Assembly (NCBI GenBank): GCA_914767715.1 | Contig: OU612066.1 | Location: 12,529,001-12,593,000 of the forward strand | Length of the DNA: 64,000 nucleotides | Direction of reading: 5' to 3' | Origin: Membranipora membranacea | Taxonomy: Eukaryota; Bryozoa; Gymnolaemata; Cheilostomatida; Membraniporidae | Part shown: positions 46,506 to 58,500 of the stretch, piece after piece | Layout: every line of letters begins with the position of its first letter | How positions within the stretch are numbered: position 1 is the stretch's first letter | Translations under genes and position numbers: made by a program | The notes under the pieces: model-generated | Told to the model about the DNA's origin: nothing | Database searches by the model: none | What the model saw: only the letters and a program-made list of their open reading frames with translations

Positions 46506-49500
46506 TCAAAATATACCCCGAGTATCCAACATGCAGACACTACATTTGCCAATCTTTTCATCCCATGTGTCACCTTTGAATATCTGACCAGGACTGTGAG
46601 GATCCCAGTCTAGGCTGCTTGTAGCTACTAGCCACATACTGAATTTGTTTGAGAGATAGTGACATGTACCGTGGCTGGTACACTTAATGTAAGGGTGAGC
46701 CTGGAAGCGCTCCAGACACGATCCAGCGCTCATCAGCTCCTGACCACCACCGCCACTACCTGCATTGTGCTATAATAAAATAAACAGAGGTGCAATATAA
46801 GCGAGAATAGTTTAATTAGTTTTCCTCAAAACATACTGGTCCAAACAAGGAACCAACAACAAGATGCTCACCAACTTCAGTAATCAGTGGAGACATACAC
46901 ACTGGAGGGTGTTGGGAGCTGGGACAATAAATCATGAATTAGGGTTGCTGGCCTTACATAACTCTCCTGCAATAACTCTAGTCACTAAATGCCTATAGGT
47001 TACATAACAATCAAAAATATTTGTAACATTAAAGTGGATATACCATTGGTTTGACATTTTTACTGGTGTGTTTCGATACTTAAATCTTAATTTGGAGTTG
47101 TCTTTTTGTGTCAAATTGTGGTGTACATTCCCATCAGTTGTATCTAACTAGCAATACCTTATGCTCTCTAGCCTTCCATCAGTGAGTAAAACCTACCATT
47201 ATGAAAGAGAAACCACTCCACATAGGTAGCCATCCCTGGGGGCATCTGGGTGTGTCTAAGGCTTGGCTGTGGGTGGCCATTACCATGGAGGGCATCTGAC
47301 ACACCACGCAACGTGATATATACGGATAGACCTGTAATCATACATAGAAAAAGAGTACTGTCAGTCTCACTTATATAATTAGAATGTAGATATATCGACG
47401 AGATTGCATTATCAGCACGTGTATTTCACATTTTTCACATATTTGTTCACATTTTCACATAGTGGTATTCACGTTTTCACATAACGGTATTCACATAACA
47501 CGCAAATTGTAATACAACTCGACAACCTGTCTTGACAAGCTTGTCAAGACAGTGTAATGAAGAGATGAGACAACATGCTAATCATCATTTTTCTGTTGTG
47601 GTCCTCAAAACACAGCCCTTCATTGAAGCAAAAATGTTGATGGACAAAAAGATAATTTCAGCAACAATTTGTGCTGACAGACATCAACTATAACTTACAT
47701 CTTGTCCACCGACAGCCATCATAGTGATGGGTAGGCTTGTAGATAACCAGTAACTGGTTCCATCATCACTAGCATATGTACATTTACCGTAAATATTACA
47801 GAACATAAACGGCATGGGATTGAACTTCCTAAGACAGCTGCTGGCTGTTCCTAAAAATAAATAAAGCCGGAAGGTTAACATAGCAAAAGACAATGGTACC
47901 ATCTGTGAATTTTTAGTATGCTCAACACACAACACCCCAGGCTAAATTTATAAACCATGTGGCACACATCACGAAATCCTACTTACCTAAATTTTGTGTA
48001 AATCCCCCTGCATGGCACACATTTCACTGCACCAGAGGCCATTGTCATTTGATGTAAGACCATGATTACACCATGATTCTATAGCCTAACTTGAAAAAGC
48101 TTATCAAGACAAGCCATGTAATTCTAAGGCCAGCATGTTGGATGGTACAAATTGATCTTTGGCAATATGGGATGTTCATCATAGCAAGGTTTGCAACCCT
48201 GACTCTACTTCATTATGCAGTATATTTCTATGTGGGACACAACACTACAGACCGTGAATTCAGGAAGGAAAAATCCGAACACAAATATTGTACCGATAAT
48301 AATGATAGTACACTCTTTCATTCTCACCGAGATCTTGAGATCTGACTCCCTCTGCATACTCAGTCTTGAGAAGACTGTAACCATCCCAGAGTTTGACACC
48401 ACCTCGAGGACATGCTGGCATTCTATCAGACTGACTGTGTCTAGCTATGATGTATGCAGATGGTCCTGGTAATCCACTCATTCCGATCATACCCTTATCA
48501 CCTCTCTCACCTGGCCGACCTGGTGGCCCCTCTGCTCCTATTATGGCTGTAACGAGTTATTTAGAGCATAAGATAATTCACTGTCTTGTCGATACTTCAA
48601 AAAATCAAAGCTTGGTAACTTCAGTAATAATCTATCATAACCAGACATAGCCTGTGTTGACTAGCCTTGATATGGTGGGGAGGGGGAGAATCCCCCACAT
48701 TTAGGCTTGTCAAGACAGGCAATGACCTGTCGGGTAAGTAAATGATCTCTATAACACAGATTAATTGTAAAGAAGTTTGCGTTAATCAGTGTTACCATTT
48801 AATTGGGTATGAAGACAAGCGCACTTACATTCTCCTCTCTCTCCCATTTCACCCTTGTCTCCCTGTCTTCCATCTATTCCGTGATCACCAGGGAGTCCAG
48901 GGAAGCCAGGTACACCAATCATCCCCTTTTCTCCATTCCTTCCATCGATACCAGGTAAGCCGATAACTCCTGGAAACCCTGACTCGCCTTGGTCACCTTT
49001 GTCACCAGGGTTACCGTCTGAACCAGGTCTTCCGATTTGACCGTTTAAACCTTCAATAGATCCATATGGTACTCCATTTAACGATTCTTAAACAGAACCT
49101 CATATCCAATTAAAGATTCCTATAGTAAGTTGTAAGGAAACAATGTAAATTGCCGTCCTCAGATGATCTCATCTTGTACAGAAACAGAATTTCAAATGGA
49201 GAATGGATAAATTTTTAAATCTTTTGTGCACATACCTGGTTCTCCCTTGTCACCAAATGGTCCTGGCCTGCCGATTTCTCCTGGGTTTCCTGGTCTTCCC
49301 TGCTCTCCAACACCAGTCTCACCCTTCTGTCCAGGCTCTCCATCAATGCCACGACGACCGGGGAATCCGTCTTCTCCTTTTTCACCTGCAACATAATGCT
49401 ATACTATATAGCTTGTTATACTAATCATAATCCTGCTTAGATGGGGATTTAAATCTTTGATAGAACCATGAATAGATTTGATATGTCTAAACAGCCAGCT

Positions 49501-52500
49501 CATATACAGAAATTTGGTAACACATTGTATTGCATGTGGAAATAACTTTGCTAACTTTTTTGAATTGTGGTAATGGGGAAAAATTGCATAGAAAAATGTC
49601 AACATTTTTTCTCAAGTGATCCAATCCTGAATCTGAGATGCGAGGGGTCCTTTGCCCTTGAATCTGCGAGGGTTGGTTTGAACCAAACTCTGCAAACCTT
49701 GCCTTGTATATTCAGATTGAATTCCAACCACAAAGCCTAGTAGTGTTTAGCCATACTGACCTATTTCTCCTCTTGGACCTGGTCGCCCTATTCCTGGTTC
49801 TCCTATGTCTCCCTTAATACCATCTCTTCCAGGTTGTCCCTTCAGTCCAGGTAATCCAGGCAACCCATTATCACCAGGATTTCCTGAATAATCATATCCA
49901 TATCATGCATTATAATATAGGTCAAAATGACACGTAAAAATGTTTTTTTTTCATGCAAATTTGATGTGTGATTTATCGGATAATAATATAGCAGCTTTGG
50001 ATGAACATTTGGTTGTCATATCAGCACAAGAGCTGTTGTACCGAGCTGAAAAGCAGATATGGAAATGCAATATATTTGCTGTATGGATACAAACAAAGAG
50101 GCACCTCCATCTTCCGCTACCGATTATCCATATCAACACATATGAGTGCTGTTATAAACATATCCTACTTCGTTCACTTACCAGGAAAGCCAGGCATCCC
50201 GATGTCTCCCTTCTCGCCATCAGCACCATTATCACCTCTCTGTCCAATACCAATTGATCCTCTAAGTCCGGTATCTCCCTTTTCACCCTTTACTGAAATC
50301 GCTGAAATCATCAAAATCATTCTGCATAAATGTAAGCTCATCAACCAGAACATGTTTTGAGCCCCCTCTAGACAGTCATACGCACTACAACAAATATTAA
50401 CGCTTGAAGAATACTGACTTTACTTGACATACTAGAGTCAACATCAACTAAGTTACAAACTTTTAGAAAACCTAAATAAATGATAAATCATTGTTATAAT
50501 AGTGATTTACCTTCTCCTGGTATCCCATCTTTACCAGGTCTCCCGTCAGCACCTGTCTCACCAGGAGGACCTTGATCTCCTCTCAATCCTCTGTCACCCG
50601 GAATACCTATACCTGGGGGTCCGATATCTCCTTCTACACCTTTCATACCTGCAAAGTAACAAAATAATGTTAAATAGTTACATAAAAAGTCCAATGAGCG
50701 CTCAAGATCATCACAAATGCTTACAATTGATGCATGTATGCAGTGTGTGTACCAACCTGGTCAATCATCCCTCCTTGTTGGTACCCGCATCTACAAATAG
50801 TTACACCAATATCGAATTGGCAATGACCATAAAGACGTACCATCTTGACCAGGGCGTCCATCTATACCAGGTTCTCCTTTAGCACCAGGCCTGCCCACTT
50901 TTCCTGGGGTACCAGGTGTACCATGATCGCCTTTCTCTCCTTGTTCTCCTACACCAGGTTCTCCATCTTTGCCATCTAAACCAGGTTCTCCCGGATTACC
51001 CGGTAATCCACGCTCTCCTGGGTTTCCATCCATTCCCTTGTCACCCTGCATATAATATACAATTCTTATTCTATTCATTGTGAACAGAATAAAGGAGCAC
51101 AAAAGATCTGAAGGTTCCTACATTCTTGATCCATATTATGGTGTTTGCTTAGGAACCAAATTTATAACTGTAATCATTGTTCGTTGATTTTTTTGTCAGG
51201 CAATAGTAAATCATACATACCGGGCTTCCATCTATTCCATCAGCACCATCTAAACCATCTCGACCAGGTTCTCCTTGCCTGCCTGGATCTCCAACCATTC
51301 CCTTCTCACCTGGTGACCCATCCTGTCCTGGATTACCATCCTCACCAGCTGGACCGGCTGGACCAATTTCACCCGGTGTACCTGAGAAGGAGGGAAAAAA
51401 GAGTAAATTAGATGAAGAAAAAGACCTGGCAATGGCAAGTTAAAAGGAATGTACAATAGTTTGCATGTTTGGTTCACTGGGTTATATGCTCTTGACAGCT
51501 CATGCTTTTTCAACGATCTTATCAACTGTGATGTAGCTTTGTTTCTATTTGTCGGTCAGTGAAAATAAAATTGATAATAGCTTATATCATCAGTATGCAT
51601 ATTTTTAAGAGCTATTAATGACAGTCAAAGCAGTAAAAACTAGTTCATCAACGAGTACTGTGTGGTTTGGCTTGTTCACAGAATACGGATAATCTGAATG
51701 CTGACAATTTTGCTTGATAAAAGTGAGCAATATATAGAGCTATACACACATGACAAGACGGCGGACAACTACTAGATCCAAGTCATATTTTATTGCGAAC
51801 TCATTAAAATTCGAAGGTCAGTATTTTTATTCAATTTTCTAGACATACCTCTTTCCCCGTTTACACCATCTACACCTGGTTCACCCTTTTCTCCATCGAG
51901 ACCATCCTCTCCATTTTCTCCTCGCTCACCAGGTAGTCCTATAGATAAAGTAATTTGTTGCTCATATTATTTGATAAGTGATGACATGAGAATAAGATTT
52001 TTAGTCCAAAACAAGATATATGTTCGAATTATCATTGTTTCCAACTGAATTTTTACTGGTTTTTGCTGTCGGGAAACTATTATACACTATTCACTAAATT
52101 ACTGATAACTGCCATACATGTGAATGATGTGGTTTTGCCTCAAAAGTAAAGTGTTGGTAACACCAGAGACTATATATATCTATAGTCTCTGGTAACACTA
52201 CATTAAAGATATTTTTAGCCCACCTTGTATCCCACGACCTCCAGGTGATCCATTGCTACCAGGATTACCGTCCATACCGGGCTCTCCACGTTGTCCCATC
52301 TCTCCTGGTCTGCCGAGATCTCCTATCTCACCCTTCATACCCGGCTCTCCCACTCCTTCAGGTCCTCGCTCACCTAGAGAGATACGATAACCATGATCAT
52401 CAGGTGTAGAGAATGCTGGATACACTGTATCAGGGCAACTTGACCAGCGTTTATAACTTTTTAGGTGTTATCATGTTTATCAGGTCCAAGTCTTTGATAA

Positions 52501-55500
52501 GAAAATTTGATAAATATCTGAGCATTGAAGATTTTTTTGTCTTCAGATTCATGGTCCAAATGTGAAATAACACACTGCCTACCTCGAACTCCAGGTCTCC
52601 CAAGCGCTCCTGGCTCTCCTTTCATTCCTGAACTGCCATCAGCTCCATCAGTACCAGGTTCTCCAGCCATACCCTTTTCTCCTGGCATTCCCTGTGAGCC
52701 CTGACCTGGGCTACCAGGTGGTCCCTGAGCACCAACATCTCCTAAATCACCTTTCTCTCCCCTATCACCAGGCTGTCCAGATTCACCTGCAAGTTATCAG
52801 ATAGGTTTAAATACTGATGCCTAAACTCACAAACCATATTTGATAGCCATATATACAAAAGTTTTCTTTTCATGTTGTGGCTCTAAGTATCAAATTTGTT
52901 GGGGTAATATTTGATTGTGACCAAATGCCCTGGTGATAGAACCTCAAACAGATACCAATTAGTCACAGCTAGTGGAGGTTAGTGAAAAACTCAGTGCTAC
53001 AACAAAATTGTAACCATATTTAGACAAACTCTTACCGGTGTTACCCCTTTCACCAGTGAGGCCAGGTTCTCCTTTTAGTCCATCCTGTCCATCTCGACCT
53101 GGTTCTCCTGGCCTTCCATCAGCTCCAGGATCGCCTGTCATTTGAAAATTTTATAGAAATTATTAACACAGTGTGAAACCCTAAGTGAGTAGTGTATTCG
53201 GCGATATCATTTGAAACTTGAGACTTTAATTTTTGAACAAACAAATAATAATTAATACATTAGTTGGGGTCAAATCAAGTCATGTCCACCTACCATTTGC
53301 ACCATCTTGACCAGGTCTGCCCGCTTCTCCTGGGTTGCCGGGTTGTCCAGGTTCACCCGAATTGCCTTTAGCACCGTCTTCACCCTGCTCTCCTGGGTTT
53401 CCCATTGATCCGGGCTGCCCATTCAAGCCTGGTTCTCCTGGTTGACCTGAACAGCGTATAATACACATACATATGATCAATAGTTTCTAGGATTATCTTC
53501 TCATGATTAAAGTGGTTGTAATTTCTAATTTTAACTTGGGAAATGAATTTACTATACTTGAAAAAATTTCGATTAAATAGCGGTGTAACTGAACAAATAA
53601 ATGTTTTAGTAGAGATTCAGTGATTTATTCCTATAGAACAATGTTTAACTACTGATTTTTTGTTATGTTCACCAAATACTAACCTTGTGCGCCATCCCTC
53701 CCGACGAGCCCAGGTTCACCCTTATCACCTGCTGTACCGACACCAGGGTCACCTTTCTCTCCTCTCACTGACTCTCCAGTCTCTCCTTTCTCCCCCTACA
53801 GACAGAAATAATGATATCAAATCTTTTCACCCACCAATTTACCTTAGTATAGACAGACATCGATAGGCGCACATAAATATTTTGTTTTGACTTTTCCAAG
53901 AAGATGATGAAAAATCATCCTCAGTAGCTTGTAACTTTAGTAGATATTTCCTACAGCTAGTTATTTATGGAAATGTTTCAGTGTGAATGGCAACGACATG
54001 CGGTTTTAACTGATAACATGATCTTACCTTCACAGATTGGCCCGTTTCTCCTGGGACGCCAGGTAAACCCATATCTCCTCTTTCTCCAGGTAAACCTACA
54101 CCCTCAACTCCGGGTTCTCCTTTCTGACCGAGGAATCCAACACCTGGCTCTCCCTTCACGCCTGCCTCACCTGTTGAATGAAAATTAATGTTTTTTATCT
54201 GAAAATCAACTGGAAGCTCTTAAAGTAAACAGATCCCAAAAAAGTTGAGACCGCAGGCTCTCTATATGAGCCTGATTTGACATCATAAAGTTTACAATAC
54301 ATTTCACAAGGCGTTCATAAACAACATTTTAATCATAATAATACCTTTGACAAGCTACCATACCTGATTCTCCTTTGTCTCCATCCACACCAGGAAATCC
54401 TCGAGCACCAGTAAGTCCATCTTCGCCAGGGTTACCAGATGCCCCTTCATTACCAGGTTCTCCCTTCTCTCCCAGAGTTGACACTTAAATCATAAAAGAT
54501 TAATTAGAAATACACATCTTTGTATCCAGGTAGCATTTCACGCTTGTCATAATGCAGATTATTACTGTTAAGCATGTTTTACACTGGGAGGCCGTTTAGA
54601 AATAGATAATTGGAATGTTGTCACTGCACATGAATAGTTAAGGGCATACCTCCAGGAACTCCTGGTTCGCCTTTTTCTCCGGGAATACCATCTTCTCCAT
54701 CTGATCCACTTGGACCAACTTCACCAGGTACCCCTTGTTCTCCAGGTACTCCTACACCTGGCAGTCCTGGCTCACCCATTTCTCCTTTCAACGAGGCACC
54801 CTGCATCAAAAAATATGTGTCTATTAAATCTGCCCATGAGTTCTCTTCTTCAGACATTCTCAGCATTAGTTTAATAATCTTTTTTCTTTTCATATAATAA
54901 ATAAAAGATGCAAAGAGAGATTCTTGTATCGGATTAGATTTTTTTTTAAAGTTTGTGCTTGTATGGCTTTAGCCTGTCTTGACAAGCTCGTCCATATAGA
55001 CTAGCGTACAGCAATGTTGATGGTGTAGACCGGAGTGAAAATTCCGATGATACTGTGACAAGCATCAGTTGAATTGGCATGTTCTCAACAATCCTATTTT
55101 GAATCTTCAGTTATCTCCCCATACATAATTGTTTGCACACTAACCTTCTCTCCCGCGGGTCCGACAGGGCCTTGGTCACCTTTATCCCCTTGAACTGTTT
55201 CGCCTTTTTCTCCTTTGTCACCAGTCATCCCTTTGTCTCCAATCATTCCTTTGTCACCCTGAATGAAGAAATGTGGTGATATTATATTAAATCATATTAT
55301 ACTATATTATTATAAAAAAAAAAATACTATATGGGATTAATGTTCTTTACTGTTGCGGCCTTGTGAGACTGCAGTAAGACTAGGTCTTGTGTCTACAAAA
55401 TCTAGTTAGCCCTTTCTTCCTCGTTTTTGAGAAATGACAACATGAGGTTTTTTCTCATTAGAATAAAAGATAAACTAAATAAAACTTCTATCTACTCACT

Positions 55501-58500
55501 GTGTCTCCCTTGGCTCCTTGGGTCAAAACGCCTGTACAAACAAAGACAAACGGGAAATGGTTAGATGTAACGTCAAAACACCAAAATTACTGATTGTGTC
55601 ATCAGCAAAGGATCATGTGATATATGGAAGATTACTAGCTTACAACTTGAATACCTCAGTTTATTTTAACCCTCAGTCTTTATTCTGGAATATCAAACTC
55701 ACCGTCTTTAGGACCTGTTTGTTCGTCGTTTTTGTCACAACCACACACACCAGCTTCACCCTACAATACACATGAAATACTGTTATTATGGTATGTCTTT
55801 GCCATTGTTAAAACGTTTGATCAAACCGCCTTATATGACATATTGTAGAAATTAAATGTTTACTCCAATGAGCGATTAATTGAAGATGTAACAGCCGCAT
55901 CAAATTGGTTATTTACGCTACATTTTGAGTAGACTTACCTTATTACCTTTCATCCCTAATAGTCCATCTTTACCCTGCAAATAATCAGACATTTTGTGAA
56001 ATATATGGGAGAAATCCGGGTAGTTAGGTTTTGTATTGGGAAGGGGCCAGTGGCTTTCAAGACTTCTGATGCTGTTCGATTGCTATCATAAGTTTATAAC
56101 TAGTGTCCAAAACCATAATTGAAACGAAATGAACATTGATGAAAAGGTATATAAGGGCTTATAAATTTTGCCGAATAGTGAGGTGAAAGAACCATACCGG
56201 AGTACCATCGCAGCCAGGGTGTCCGTTAATTCCAGATGTACCTGGTTTTCCTTCCCTGCCCTACAAAAAAAAATCATGTAGGATTATCCTTTCTGTAGCG
56301 TTGTGTAGTTCTAATTTATATCACTATAAGCAATCAGAAAGTGCTGGTTAGTCTTTATCTAAAAGTCTTCCAACTGTTAACTACAAAATCTTCATCCGTT
56401 GTTCATTGCTGAAGTTACCGGTCCAGCAGATGGTCTCACTCAAAAATCGTTCACTATGCACCAGGTATCTTCACAGTGAACAAATTGGGAATCATTTGGC
56501 AAAATTGGAAAACCAAAAGAGCGAGGGACTAGAGTGACGGAATAGTGAGGATTTAGTTCCGTAAGTGGCGCTTAGTCCAATACACTTCCAACATAGTGTG
56601 CTAGACCAAGGAGTTAAAGTCTCTTTAACTCTTAGAGTCTTTAACTCCTTGGCTAGACCAGTTGGTGGTCTGGATTGATTATTCAGGTATACATGGTTTA
56701 TTTGATATAATGTGGTGTGACCAGAGACTATAGATATATCTATAGTCTCTGGTGTGACTATGAGTAGTGAAAAGACATTCATGAAATAGAAGCTGCAAGT
56801 GATTAAATATTATAGTGAATACTGAAATGGTTATTCAACTCCTCTTACAGGGACAGGGTTCAATCAAATAAAATGGGAGAGCAACATAGTTAGATTGCCT
56901 ATACTAAGTCAGCAGCTATTCTAAGAATAACACCAACACAATTTAATTACTTCAACTAATTCACGAAATAACAGCAACATTTAGAATGCATGCAAGCAGA
57001 GAACAAACTTGGGATAAGGCTAGGCTAGGATAATCCCATTTCCTCTTTCAAAGAGACAAGCCTTCAACGCTGGGCAAGGATACAGGATCACTAACCCCAG
57101 ATAGGAAACCCAAGCATACAGGAGCCAATGAAATAGGAATACTAGGAAAAGACAGAGACAAACAAAGAAACAAATAATACTTACAGGTGTACCATCAGTA
57201 CCTGGAATCCCTGGAATTCCCGCTTTCCCCTAAAAGAAAGAAAACTTTTCACAGTAAACATCGGCCAACTTTGGTGGCTTCCACTATTGCACAGAAGCAT
57301 CAATATATATAATGTTTGCCAGCGGTCATTGGATCAAATAGCGCTGTATGATACATATAAATCTGGACCCCTCAATGCGAATGTTTTTTCTCTAACATGT
57401 TTGTGCTATGAGCGTTTGCCTTAGATCTTTCCAGTGGTAACGCAAATGTAAAGTGAGCTATCTGAGGCTGCTTATAGTTGCAGGATAATATGACTCTTTT
57501 AAAAAAAAATTGACATCTGCACTTTGAAAATCTTGTCGCATAATCATCCATAAACAGAAAAGAGGTCAGCAAAGATAAAAAAAAACGCTCTGTAAAAATT
57601 TACAGACCCTGCAATAATATAAACTCATAAGTCTCTCCCAGTCTGTCTGTCTGTATACACGGAACAGTACAGACCATTTATTATTTTCCAGTCAGGTAGT
57701 TATTATGAGGGGAAGTTAAATTCATGATCGACTTGCGCAAGCTGATGAAATTTAAAAAATAAAGTGTTTGTTTTGTGCTAATTAGAAGCAAGCGTGCTCA
57801 TGAGTCAAAACCACCAAAATAACTCAACGGTTTTCTATTCCTTCTGAATAGAAGTCTATATAGGATTTTGGGCAGCTATGTTGAGGGTACTAGAGTTTTC
57901 TTTAATGAAGGCATTAATTTCATAACTAAGTGCGCTTTGATAATGTTAACAAGCTCTGCCAAGGAGACCAACTGTTGTAGAAATATACTTTTGGTCTTAT
58001 TAGTTTGTATAATTGTGGTATTCGGGTAAACAATGGCCAGGCTCCGAACAGGGGCCCGAAATTAAAGTTGAAAAAATGCAACAGTTGCCAAAAAAGTGTA
58101 ACCTACAAGTCATTTAGGCAACACTAGCTATCTATAAGGTATGCAAAATCGTATTGAGATTGAAAGAATTAGACATCATATAACACATGCTCCTAGAGCA
58201 AGCATACCCTGGTACGTTTATAGATTGTGTGGATATTTAATTGAATTGGATTTTCACACCATAGGTGCTTAGCTTCCATTGGTATGATTTTTTTTGCACT
58301 GATGCATTCGAAAACACCCCTCTCTCCCCATCACTTCAACCAGTGCAGTAGGTCTATATTTAAACTGTTCAAGTGCTCCTCAGCTCCCTTATTGGCAGGT
58401 GAACTTATATACGTGTAGGTTGTTTTAGTACTTACTCGTAGCCCGTTGAGACCGCGTTCACCTTTGATGCCAATCTCTCCCGTATCTCCCTTTCTTCCTG

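Larger units (their letters stand above)
46506..48472 (-). other. NC1 (C4) domain exons of collagen IV
   Basis: Four exons (48546-48328, 47850-47699, 47331-47197, 46769-46506) encode the last 11 Gly-X-Y triplets and the whole NC1 trimerisation domain. The last acceptor must be ATTATAG just before 46769, giving [20 protein letters not shown]. The nearby CAATGCAG would put the exon out of frame. The NC1 domains assemble chains into trimers and join trimers end to end outside the cell. Confidence 0.9.

Noticed and set aside
46732-46763. Acceptor CAATGCAG for the last collagen exon
   Set aside because: It would place the NC1 coding frame out of phase and hit a stop. The ATTATAG acceptor before 46769 keeps frame and restores the conserved NC1 sequence.
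47684-54893. Many plus-strand open frames opposite the collagen exons
   Set aside because: Antisense of Gly-Pro-rich repeats, which rarely form stop codons. The minus frames give continuous Gly-X-Y with matched splice phases.
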